Origin: Nonomuraea sp. MG754425
GTDB lineage: Bacteria; Actinomycetota; Actinomycetes; Streptosporangiales; Streptosporangiaceae
DNA length: 49,259 nt
Direction: 5' to 3'
Assembly (NCBI RefSeq): GCF_021699195.1
Contig: NZ_SSXE01000141.1
Location: forward strand, 1-49,259
Below, piece after piece: positions 34,734 to 42,353 of this stretch. Within the stretch, counting starts at the first letter, position 1, and each line of letters starts with the position of its first letter. The notes below the pieces were generated by a model. It saw nothing but the letters and a program-made list of their open reading frames with translations, had not been told where the DNA came from and did not search any database. The position numbers and the translations under genes are program-made.

Positions 34734-34750
34734 GTTCCGGTGACCGGAAC
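34734..34750. promoter_or_regulatory. Palindromic candidate IclR operator
   Basis: GTTCCGGT-G-ACCGGAAC, perfect eight-base arms around one base, just after the IclR stop. A second half, GGTGTTCC (34773-34780), pairs with GGAACACC (34746-34753). The one-base spacer rules out a normal terminator loop. A weaker dyad CGGAC-7-GTCCG sits at 34828-34844, 24 bases before the P450-like start. Confidence 0.5.
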
Positions 34751-34867
34751 ACCCGTGCTCCCCGCGGGGCAAGGTGTTCCACTGATCGAAACCGCGCATT
34801 GCGATCGCGGGTCCCTGACGATCACATCGGACCATGAACGTCCGAACCGGAGCGCGGGAGCCCGCAC

Positions 34868-36010
34868 GTGCCTAGGGGGCTGCCCAAGGCCACCAGGCTG
34901 GAGAGCCTGCGGCTGGCGTCCGCGCTGGTGCCGCCCGGCACGCCGCACTCGACGCCGGGCCGCGACCCGCTGCGCGCACGGGCGCTGCTGGCCGCCCTGG
35001 AGGACCGGTACGGCGGCCGTCCCGTGCTGGTGCGCCGCCTGCGCGGGCGGACGCTGCTGGTCATGTCCAAGCGCGACGCCCTGCGCGTGCTGAGCGAGGA
35101 CGACGACGCCTACGCCCCCGCCCTCGACCAGCGCCCGTTCGGCCTGCCCACGAACGCGCTGCGCCCGCGCTTCATCGAGCTGGCCGGGCAGGAGGCCGCG
35201 GGGCTGACCGAGGGGGTGGTGGACCACGCGCGGCTCGACGCCCGCTGGCAGCGCCTGGCCAGGCGCTGCGTCTACGGCGACGGCGCGGCCGGCGACGCCG
35301 AGCTGACCCGGCTGCTGGAGAGCCTGACGCGGGCCGTCCGGCGGCGGGCCGGGCGGCGTCAGGAGATCCTGTCGGGCCGCTACGACGCCCGCATCATCGA
35401 CCACCTGCGCCGGGCCGAGCCCGGCAGCCTGGCCGGGCTGATCGCGCAGACGCCGGAGACCGAGTCACGGGGGCTCATGCAGGCGGCGTTCTGGCTGATG
35501 GGGCTGGGCTCGATCGCGGCCGGGCTGACACAGACCCTGGCGCTGCTCGCCGCGCACCCGGTCCACCGCAAGACGGCCCGCAAGGACCCCGAGTACCTGC
35601 GGGCGTGCCTGCGCGAGGGGCTGCGCCTGTGGCCCCCGGTGCCCGCGCTGTCGCGGGTGACCACCGCCGAGACCGAGTGGTACGGCACCGTCCTGCCCGC
35701 CGGCACCACCGTGGTCGTCCCGGTCGCGGCCCATCAGCGCAGCCCGCGGCTGCCGTACGCGAACGCGTTCGCGCCCGAGATCTGGCTCGACGGCACCGCC
35801 GCCGACGAGTGGTGGGCGCGGCCGGGCTGCGACGGCGTGCATCTGACGCTCGCGGTCGGCACGGCCTTCCTGGCGGCGATCCTGCGCGTCTCCCGTCCCA
35901 AACCGGTCGGACGGCTGATCTCGCCGCACCGCCCGCTCCCCCACACGATCGATCTGGCGCGGCTGCGGGTCACGATGCGGCCCCTGCGCCGGGACCCCGC
36001 TGCGGGCTAG
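34868..36010 (+). CDS. Cytochrome P450-like protein with degenerate haem motif
   Basis: 380 residues. K-helix ExxR is kept as E250-x-x-R253 in REGLRLWPPVP, followed by the expected strand AETEWYGTVLPAGTTVVVPVAAHQRSP. The haem-loop region reads WWARPGCDGVHL: the cysteine ligand C321 and the glycine two after it remain, but the usual Phe and Arg of FxxGxRxC are absent. The I-helix threonine region (WLMGLGSIAAGLTQTLAL) is also atypical. It may bind haem poorly or differently, or be a non-catalytic derivative. No ferredoxin gene is adjacent. GTG 34868 follows CGGGAG. It lacks a signal peptide. Confidence 0.8.
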   Translation: MPRGLPKATRLESLRLASALVPPGTPHSTPGRDPLRARALLAALEDRYGGRPVLVRRLRGRTLLVMSKRDALRVLSEDDDAYAPALDQRPFGLPTNALRPRFIELAGQEAAGLTEGVVDHARLDARWQRLARRCVYGDGAAGDAELTRLLESLTRAVRRRAGRRQEILSGRYDARIIDHLRRAEPGSLAGLIAQTPETESRGLMQAAFWLMGLGSIAAGLTQTLALLAAHPVHRKTARKDPEYLRACLREGLRLWPPVPALSRVTTAETEWYGTVLPAGTTVVVPVAAHQRSPRLPYANAFAPEIWLDGTAADEWWARPGCDGVHLTLAVGTAFLAAILRVSRPKPVGRLISPHRPLPHTIDLARLRVTMRPLRRDPAAG

Positions 36011-36060
36011 TGGCCACCGGGCAGGTCCTTCCTCCGTTAGAGTTCTGAGGTACAAACGGG

Positions 36061-38019
36061 ATGCCGGGTGGCGGAACGGTTCGGGTGGCCAGCAGCACGG
36101 ACCGGCGGGAGGAACGGTTCGGTTTGCGACGGGATGACGACGGCGAGAGGACGGCGACGTTGGGGCGCTCCACAGGCACTCCCCTTCAGCCGGAAGATCC
36201 GCCGGCGATCGGCCCCTATGAGCTGATCAGCCGTCTCGGCTCCGGCGGCATGGGAGTGGTCTACTTCGCCAAGGACGCCGACGGCTCGCGGGTGGCGCTC
36301 AAGGCGATCCGGCGCGACTTCACCGCCGACCCGGTCTACCGGGCGCGCTTCCACGAAGAGGTGTCCAACGCCCGCAAGGTGGCCTCGTTCTGCACGGCCC
36401 GGGTGCTCGACCACGGCGAGGACCGCGGCGTGCTCTACCTCGTCACCGAGTACATCGACGGCATCTCCCTCGAGGACCACCTGATCGAGCACGGCGCGCT
36501 GTCGCCGTCGGTGCTGCACGCCGCCGCCGTGGGCGTGGCCGCGGCGCTGACCGCCATCCACGCGGCCGGGCTGGTGCACCGCGACCTCAAGCCCGCCAAC
36601 GTGATGCTGACGCTGGCCGGGCCGCGGGTGATCGACTTCGGGCTGGCCCGCTCGACCCACGTCGACACCCGGCACACCAACGCCGGCATGGTGATGGGCA
36701 CTCCCGGGTGGATCGCTCCCGAGCAGGTCTTCGAAGGACGTACGAGCCCGGCGGGCGACGTGTTCGCGTGGGGGTCGCTGATCGCGTACGCGGGGCTGGG
36801 CGGGCATCCGTTCGGCGAGGGTGACGCGTACGTGATGGCGGCCAGGGCCCGGCAGGCGCCGCCCGACCTGCGGGGGCTGCCCGCGCCGCTGGACCGGCTG
36901 GTCGCGACCGCGATCCACCCCGACCCGGCGCGGCGGCCCGCCGCCCGGCAACTGCTCCTGGAACTGGTGGAGGCGTCCGATGAGCCGGCCGCGCAGCTCG
37001 CCGCCACCAAGCACCTGACCAACGCGTGGAACCCGTCGGAGTTCGGCCCGCTGATGCCGCCGCCTCCCGAACGCACCGGCCGTCCGCCGCACCCTGCCGA
37101 ACGGCACCAGGACCGCCCTGCGGAGCCGCCGCACCGGCCGCAGCAGCCGCCTCCTGCCGAGCGCACCGGCCCGACGCCGGGATCGTCCCGAGGGCCGCAG
37201 CCGGGCGCCGTGCACGGGGCGCCGCAGCCGCCGCCCGCCGAGCGCACCGGCCCCACGCCGGGATCGTCCCGAGGGCCCCGGCCCGGTGCGGCGCCCGTGC
37301 CGCCGCCCGGTGCCGCGCATCTGGTGCCGCCCGCCGAGCGTACGGGCCCCACGCCAGGGGTGAGCCGCGCGCCGAGCCCCGCCGAACGCACCGGGCCCAC
37401 CCCCGGCTCGTCGCGGAGGCCCCGGCCGGGCGTGCGGGCGCCGTTACCGAACCAGACCGGGCAGGGGCCGCTGCCTCCCCCGACGGGTCAGGTGCCGTTG
37501 CCCCACCAGACGGGGCAGGGCCCACTGCCGGGCTATCGTCCGGCCAAGCCCAAGCGGGGCGTGTTCGCGGGCTGCCTGACGGTGTTGGTGATCGCCGCCG
37601 TGGTGCTGGTGCTGCTGCTGGCGGGGCTGGCCTGGGTGTTCCGCTCGACCGCCGCCAACGACGCCGGGCAGGCCCGCGACGGTGACCTGAACTTCGCCGT
37701 GACCTCCGCGCAGTGCCCCGGGCCGGGCAAGGCCGCGCAGCGCACGTGCCGGATCGGCGTACAGGTCAGGAACGTCGGGGCGGAGGCCAGGGTGCTCGAC
37801 CCCGGCCGGCAGAAACTGATCGACGACGACGACGGGCCGCACGACGGCACCAAGCTGCTCGACCGCGACGGCAAGGAGATCGCGCCGATCCGCATCGAGG
37901 CGGGCGCGTCGTTCGCCGGCGCGCTGGTGTTCGAGCTGCCGAAGGACCTCGAGCCGGCCGAGCTCGAGGTGCACGACGCCGAGCGCAGCGCCGGGGCGCG
38001 GCTCGACCTGCCCGGCTAG
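36061..38019 (+). CDS. Ser/Thr protein kinase with proline-rich repeats and external domain
   Basis: 652 residues. Kinase domain about 52-310 (GSGGMG, VALK, HRDLKPAN at 173-180 with catalytic D175, DFG, APEQ). Next is an intracellular Pro/Gly-rich linker with at least four AERTGPTPG(S/V)SR units and xTGQxPLP units (about 340-497). A membrane helix lies at about 503-525, then an external domain of about 120 residues resembling DUF4352 (CRIGVQVRNVGAEARVLDPGRQ), which may sense a ligand. The ATG at 36061 has GAGG ten bases upstream. Its last four bases overlap the convergent dehydrogenase gene as CTAG. Confidence 0.9.
   Translation: MPGGGTVRVASSTDRREERFGLRRDDDGERTATLGRSTGTPLQPEDPPAIGPYELISRLGSGGMGVVYFAKDADGSRVALKAIRRDFTADPVYRARFHEEVSNARKVASFCTARVLDHGEDRGVLYLVTEYIDGISLEDHLIEHGALSPSVLHAAAVGVAAALTAIHAAGLVHRDLKPANVMLTLAGPRVIDFGLARSTHVDTRHTNAGMVMGTPGWIAPEQVFEGRTSPAGDVFAWGSLIAYAGLGGHPFGEGDAYVMAARARQAPPDLRGLPAPLDRLVATAIHPDPARRPAARQLLLELVEASDEPAAQLAATKHLTNAWNPSEFGPLMPPPPERTGRPPHPAERHQDRPAEPPHRPQQPPPAERTGPTPGSSRGPQPGAVHGAPQPPPAERTGPTPGSSRGPRPGAAPVPPPGAAHLVPPAERTGPTPGVSRAPSPAERTGPTPGSSRRPRPGVRAPLPNQTGQGPLPPPTGQVPLPHQTGQGPLPGYRPAKPKRGVFAGCLTVLVIAAVVLVLLLAGLAWVFRSTAANDAGQARDGDLNFAVTSAQCPGPGKAAQRTCRIGVQVRNVGAEARVLDPGRQKLIDDDDGPHDGTKLLDRDGKEIAPIRIEAGASFAGALVFELPKDLEPAELEVHDAERSAGARLDLPG
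37156..37420 (+). repeat. In-frame DNA repeats coding for AERTGPTPG units of the kinase linker
   Basis: About 41 bases from 37156 recur almost identically at 37237 (period 81 bases, 27 residues), and weaker copies start at 37333 and 37381. The near-identity of the first two copies suggests recent duplication by slippage or recombination. Confidence 0.6.
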
Positions 38020-38756
38020 AAGCCGCGGGCCGGCGACACCACGCCCTCCAGCGGCTCGCCGTCGGCGAAGCGGCGCACGTTCGCGGTGACACGCTCGGCG
38101 AGGCCGCGCCAGTAGGCCGGGCGCGGGTTCGCGGAGTGCGGCGTGATCAGGACGTTCTCCAGCGACCAGAGCGGGTGGCCGTCCGGCAGCGGCTCCGGGT
38201 CGGTGACGTCGAGCGCCGCGCCGCCGATGCGCCCGGCGCGCAGCGCCTCCACCAGGTCCCCGGTGACGACGAGGCCGCCGCGGGCCACGTTCACCAGCCA
38301 CGCGTCCGGCTTCATCAGCCCGAACTCGTACGCTCCGAACATGCCCCTGGTGCCGGGCGTGGCGGGGGCCGCGACGACCACGTAGTCGGCCTCGGGCAGG
38401 GCGTCGCGGTAGCGGGCGCGGGGCAGCACCGCCGCCCGGGGCAGCTCGCGCGCGGCGGCCAGCATCAGGGCCAGCGCGTGCTCGGCCACGGGCCCGCCGT
38501 ACGAGCCGGTGGCGGCGGTGAAGACGGGGTGCTCGGTGATGACTCCGGCGTCGGCCCACCGCTCGACGCCCGCGTGCGGGAGCTGGACCCAGGAGATGCC
38601 CTCGTGGAGCATGGAGCGCAGCTCGCCGGGGTCGTCGTTGCCGTAGTAGACGATCGCCTCGGCCTCCGCCAGCGGCACGACCCGGCCGCCGGCGCGGCGT
38701 ACGGCGTCGATGAGCGCGGGCACGGGTTCCGGGCCGACGTGGACGGCGACGGTCAT
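38016..38756 (-). CDS. D-2-hydroxyacid dehydrogenase lacking the NAD-binding core (possible pseudogene)
   Basis: 246 residues against about 310 in the family. The N-terminal lobe and EHALALMLAAARELPRAA are present, then the sequence jumps directly to ALPEADYVVVAAPATPGTRG. About 60 residues containing the Rossmann strand and the GxGxxG loop are missing, with the frame kept. The catalytic Arg (NVARGGLV), Glu (DVTDPEPLP) and His (ITPHSAN) remain. It should not bind NAD normally. It is either an in-frame deletion, an assembly collapse, or a re-purposed protein. It overlaps the kinase stop by four bases. ATG 38756. Confidence 0.8.
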   Translation of the reverse strand: MTVAVHVGPEPVPALIDAVRRAGGRVVPLAEAEAIVYYGNDDPGELRSMLHEGISWVQLPHAGVERWADAGVITEHPVFTAATGSYGGPVAEHALALMLAAARELPRAAVLPRARYRDALPEADYVVVAAPATPGTRGMFGAYEFGLMKPDAWLVNVARGGLVVTGDLVEALRAGRIGGAALDVTDPEPLPDGHPLWSLENVLITPHSANPRPAYWRGLAERVTANVRRFADGEPLEGVVSPARGF

Positions 38757-38847
38757 CGGGCTGCCTCCGGGGTCTCAGGGCGTTGATCCCGAGTGAGCAT
38801 ATATCGCACCCGATGTCCGTATGCCTCCCGGCCTGGTGTCCAGGAGA

Positions 38848-39564
38848 TCACCCGACGAGAGGGCAGGCGCTGCCGTCGGGGAGGATCTCGACCTCGCGCC
38901 TGGCCGCCGCCATGATCGAGCCGGCCGCCCGTGCCGCGTCCTCGGCGCGGCCCTCGGCGACGGCCACGGCGACGTCGAGGTGGCGGCCCACGGCCGGGTC
39001 GTCGAGCCGGGCCGGCGGCAACAGGTCTCTGCGGGCCACGAGCAGTTCCTCGACCACCTCGGCGAGCTGGGCGAACATGCCGTTGCCCGCCGCGCCGAGC
39101 AGCACCCGGTGGAAGGCGGCGTCGGCGGTCACGAAGCCCGCGCCGTCGCCCGCCCGCGCGGCCGTGGTCAGGGCATGGGCGTGGACGAGGAGCTCCTGCC
39201 GGGCCGGCGACCCGGCGTTGCCGGCGGCCAGCGCGGCGGCGGCGGGCTCGACGGCGGCCCGCAACTCGGCCAGCTCGCGCAGTTGCGCCGCGCGCTCCGG
39301 CGAGGTCAGCCGCCAGCGGATCACCTGCGTGTCGTACAGGTTCCACGCGCTCATCGGGCGGACGGTGACCCCGACGCGCGGACGGCTGGAGACCAGCCGC
39401 TTCGACTCCAGCACGCGCACCGCCTCCCGCGCGACCGTGCGCGAGACGCCGAACCGCTCCTGGACGTCCTCCAGCCGCAGCACCTCGCCCGCGCGCAGCT
39501 CACCGGCCGCGAGCGAACGGCCGAGGCCGTCGACCACCTGCCCGTGCAGGCCCTGCAGCCGCAC
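38848..39564 (-). CDS. GntR-family regulator, FCD subfamily
   Basis: 238 residues. The winged helix (about 5-72: LEDVQERFGVSRTVAREAVRVLESKRLVSSRPRVGVTVRP) is followed by the all-helical FCD domain with metal/effector residues (AELRAAVEPAAAALAA, DAAFHRVLLGAAGN, HLDVAVAVAEGRAEDAARAA). The GTG at 39564 lies five bases after the aldolase stop. The operon with a KDPG/KHG-type aldolase fits a gluconate, galactonate or uronate regulator. The frame upstream of the GTG is not homologous. Confidence 0.9.
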   Translation of the reverse strand: MRLQGLHGQVVDGLGRSLAAGELRAGEVLRLEDVQERFGVSRTVAREAVRVLESKRLVSSRPRVGVTVRPMSAWNLYDTQVIRWRLTSPERAAQLRELAELRAAVEPAAAALAAGNAGSPARQELLVHAHALTTAARAGDGAGFVTADAAFHRVLLGAAGNGMFAQLAEVVEELLVARRDLLPPARLDDPAVGRHLDVAVAVAEGRAEDAARAAGSIMAAARREVEILPDGSACPLVG

Positions 39565-39569
39565 GCCGG

Positions 39570-40190
39570 TCAGCCCGCCTGCGCGAGGCGGGCCAGCAGC
39601 GCCGAGACCCGCTCCCCCGCCGCCCGCGCGCCGCCCGCGGTCAGCGCGGAGCCCATGCCGCAGGCCACCGCGCCGGCCGCGATCCAGTCGGGGGCGTCGT
39701 CGATGGTGACGCCGCCCGTGGGGATCGCGGGCGTCTGGGGCAGCGCGGCCCGTACGTCCCGCAGCCACGACGGGGTCACCGACGACGCCGGGAAGATCTT
39801 CACGGCGTCGGCCCCCTCCTCCAGGGCCCGGACGATCTCCGTCGGCGTGGCGACGCCCGGGAAGACGGGCACGCCGTAGCGGTGGCCGGTGCGGATCACC
39901 TCGGGGTGCAGGCTGGGCGAGACCAGGAAGCGCGCCCCGGCCTCGACGGCCGCGCGGGCGGCGGCGGCGTCCAGGACGGTGCCCGCGCCGAGCAGCGCCT
40001 GCGGCCGCAGTTCGGCGAGCCGGGCCACGGCGGTGAGCGCCCCGGGGGTGGTCAGCGCCACCTCCACGGCCCGCAGGCCGGCGTCCAGCACGGCTTCCGC
40101 CGCTTCCACGGCCTGCTGGGGGCCCGCGCTCCTGACGATGCCGAACACCCGCTGCTCGGTGACGGCCCGGACGATCTCCCAGCGATACAT
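39570..40190 (-). CDS. KDPG/KHG-family aldolase (second copy)
   Basis: 206 residues. Schiff-base K131 in AVKIFPASS, GAGTVLDAAAARAAVEAGARFLVSP, and PTGGVTIDDAPDWIAAGAVACGMGSAL. It differs clearly from the ED-operon aldolase and could act on KDPG, KDPGal (DgoA-like) or 4-hydroxy-2-oxoglutarate. I chose ATG 40190 (MYRWEIVRAV) because AAGGGGAAGAG precedes it; the alternative is 40244. It pairs with the FCD regulator downstream. The upstream region holds AT-rich GGTGATTTGATAGTACGAT (about 40243-40269), a possible regulatory site. Confidence 0.9.
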   Translation of the reverse strand: MYRWEIVRAVTEQRVFGIVRSAGPQQAVEAAEAVLDAGLRAVEVALTTPGALTAVARLAELRPQALLGAGTVLDAAAARAAVEAGARFLVSPSLHPEVIRTGHRYGVPVFPGVATPTEIVRALEEGADAVKIFPASSVTPSWLRDVRAALPQTPAIPTGGVTIDDAPDWIAAGAVACGMGSALTAGGARAAGERVSALLARLAQAG

Positions 40191-40244
40191 CTCTTCCCCT
40201 TCGAACGGTGCCGCGGGCTCGCCCACGCTCCGCCACTTGATCAC

Positions 40245-40441
40245 GGGGAAATCGTACTATCAAATCACCTTAAATCCCCCGCACAACGGGGGCGCCGGGC
40301 GGCGCGGGCTCCGGGCAGGGGGCTCCGGGCTGTGGGCGTGCCGATCGCCCGGCGGGCGCGGGCTCCAGACCGCGGGCGCGGGCGGTGGGCTGTGGGCGTG
40401 CCGATTCGTCTGGCGGGCCTGGCGGGCGGGGCGGCGGGTGC
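40245..40441. repeat. GC-rich intergenic stretch with a 19-base direct repeat
   Basis: GGGCTGTGGGCGTGCCGAT occurs at 40327-40345 and again at 40387-40405, exactly 60 bases apart, with related GGGCTCC copies around it. No gene is seen here. It lies between the aldolase promoter and the end of the PfkB kinase gene. Confidence 0.6.
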
Positions 40442-41326
40442 TCAGCCGGTCGGCGGGTGGGCGCGCTCCAGCAGCAGCGGCTCGGTGATCGGGGACTCGT
40501 GCGTGCCGGTGACCGTGCAGGCGTGCGCGCCGGCGATCGCACCCAGCCGCACCCGCTCCTCCAGCGGCCGGCCGTGCAACATGCCGTACAGGAAGCCGGA
40601 GACGAACGCGTCGCCCGCGCCGTTGCTGTCGGCCACGGGGCCGGGCAGCGGGGCGGCGGGGAAGGCGCGCACGTCGTCGCTCCCGGCGGTCAGGACGAGG
40701 CAGCCGCCGGCCCCGCGCGTGCACACGACCGTGCGGGCGCGCCCGCGCGCGATCAGGTCACGCATCACGGCCGCCGGGTCCCGAAGCGCGGCGGCGGACA
40801 GGAACACCAGGTCGGCGCGGTAGGCGAAGTCCTTGTGGTAGTCGTTGACGCCGTCCCAGTCGTGCAGGTCGGTGGAGACGGGCATGCCCTCCAGCGCGGC
40901 GAAGACGTCGCGGCAGCGGTCGCTGATCGACACGTGGGCGTGGCGGGCGCGCACACCGGCGTACAGCGTGACGGGCAGGCGCTCGCCGGGCGTGGCCTTG
41001 GGGTCGTGCAGCGACAGGCGGCGGCCGTCGGGGCCGACGAGCAGGACGCTGCGCGTGGTGCCCGCCCCGGCCGGCCCCCAGCGGCAGTCGAGGTCGCGCA
41101 GCGCGCGGCGGACCAGCTCGCCCTGCGGATCGTCGCCGATCAGGTCGGCCAGGACGACGCCGAGCCCGAGCGCGTGGCAGCCGAGCGCCACCCCGGAGCC
41201 GGTGTTGCCGATGCGGTCGACGACCGGTGGCACGTGGTAGGTGTCGCGGTAGGGCAGCGGCAGTTCGGGCACGTAGACGGTGGTGTCGACCCCGGTGCCG
41301 CCGAGGACGAGCAGGTCGGGGCTCAC
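40442..41326 (-). CDS. PfkB-family carbohydrate kinase
   Basis: 294 residues. Ribokinase fold: early DLLVLGGTGVDTTVYVPELP, the substrate-binding GNTGSGVALGCHALG, and the C-terminal anion-hole/catalytic motif DSNGAGDAFVSGFLYGML with the catalytic Asp. It phosphorylates a sugar (ribose, fructose, KDG or nucleoside; not determined). The GTG at 41326 overlaps the LacI stop (GTGA), so it is translationally coupled and third in the glucosidase-LacI-kinase operon. Confidence 0.9.
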   Translation of the reverse strand: MSPDLLVLGGTGVDTTVYVPELPLPYRDTYHVPPVVDRIGNTGSGVALGCHALGLGVVLADLIGDDPQGELVRRALRDLDCRWGPAGAGTTRSVLLVGPDGRRLSLHDPKATPGERLPVTLYAGVRARHAHVSISDRCRDVFAALEGMPVSTDLHDWDGVNDYHKDFAYRADLVFLSAAALRDPAAVMRDLIARGRARTVVCTRGAGGCLVLTAGSDDVRAFPAAPLPGPVADSNGAGDAFVSGFLYGMLHGRPLEERVRLGAIAGAHACTVTGTHESPITEPLLLERAHPPTG

Positions 41327-42348
41327 CGGTTGACGAGGGGGCCGGAACCGGTGGAGCCGCGTACGACGAGCTCCGGCTGGAAGATCAGCTCGACGTGCTT
41401 GGCGGACGCGCCGTTGACCTCTTCGAGCAGGGTCTGCACAGCCGCCGAGGCCATCGCCCCTATCGGCTTGCGCACCGTGGTCAGCGGCGGGTCGGTGAAC
41501 GCGATCAGCGGCGAGTCGTCGAACCCGACCACGGACACCTCCGCGGGCACCGACAGCCCCTTCTCCCTGCAGGCGCGGATCGCGCCGAGGGCCATCAGGT
41601 CGCTCGCGCACACGATGCCGGTGCAGCCGCGCGACAGGAGCTGGGCGGCGGCGGCCTGCCCGCCCTCCACCGAGAACAGCGAGTGGGCGATGAGGTCGTC
41701 GACGTCGGTCGCGCCCAGGAGCTGCGCCATGGCCTGCCGGTAGCCCTCGATCTTCCTGATCACCGGCACGAACCTGCGCGGGCCCAGCGCGATGCCGATC
41801 CGCTCGTGGCCGAGATCGACCAGGTGCTGCACGGACAGCCGGGCGGCCATGCGGTCGTCGGGCGAGATGAAGGGCGCGTCGATGTGCTCGCTGTAGCCGT
41901 CGACCAGCACGATCGGCAGGCCGCGGTCGGTCAGGCGGGTGTAGCGGTCCATGCGCGCGGTCGTGTCGGCGTGCAGTCCCGAGACGAACACGATGCCGCT
42001 CACGCCGCGGTCGACCAGCAGCTCGGTGAACTCGTCCTCGGGCGCGCCGCCGGGGAGCTGGGTGCACAGCACGGGCGTGTAGCCATGCTGGGTCAGCGCC
42101 TTCTCGATGGCCTGCGCGAAGGCCGGGAAGATCGGGTTGTCCAGCTCCGGCGTCACCAGACCGACCAGCCCGTTGCTGCGTTGCCGCAGGCGGGGTGGTC
42201 GCTCGTAGCCCATCAGGTCGAGCGCGGTCATGACCGCTTGGCGGGTGGCGGCCGAGACGCCGGGCTTGCCGTTGAGCACCCGGCTGACCGTGGCCTCACT
42301 CACCCCGGCCTGGGCGGCGATGTCGGCTAGGCGAGCGTGACCGTTCAT
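41323..42348 (-). CDS. LacI-family transcriptional regulator
   Basis: 341 residues from ATG 42348. N-terminal HTH (LADIAAQAGVSEATVSRVLNGKPGVSAATR, about 6-35) with the hinge, and the periplasmic-binding-like effector domain containing DNPIFPAFAQAIEKAL, GIVFVSGLHAD, and SVVGFDDSPLIAFTDPPLTTV. It lies between the alpha-glucosidase and PfkB genes. A GTG at 42369 is an alternative start, but would overlap the glucosidase's end. Likely represses this operon and perhaps the divergent MsiK-like gene. Confidence 0.92.
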   Translation of the reverse strand: MNGHARLADIAAQAGVSEATVSRVLNGKPGVSAATRQAVMTALDLMGYERPPRLRQRSNGLVGLVTPELDNPIFPAFAQAIEKALTQHGYTPVLCTQLPGGAPEDEFTELLVDRGVSGIVFVSGLHADTTARMDRYTRLTDRGLPIVLVDGYSEHIDAPFISPDDRMAARLSVQHLVDLGHERIGIALGPRRFVPVIRKIEGYRQAMAQLLGATDVDDLIAHSLFSVEGGQAAAAQLLSRGCTGIVCASDLMALGAIRACREKGLSVPAEVSVVGFDDSPLIAFTDPPLTTVRKPIGAMASAAVQTLLEEVNGASAKHVELIFQPELVVRGSTGSGPLVNR

Positions 42349-42353
42349 GGCAC

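Noticed and set aside
33072..36010. A secondary-metabolite cluster around the P450-like gene
   Set aside because: There is no polyketide, peptide-synthetase, terpene or RiPP core enzyme nearby; the P450-like protein stands only with regulators.
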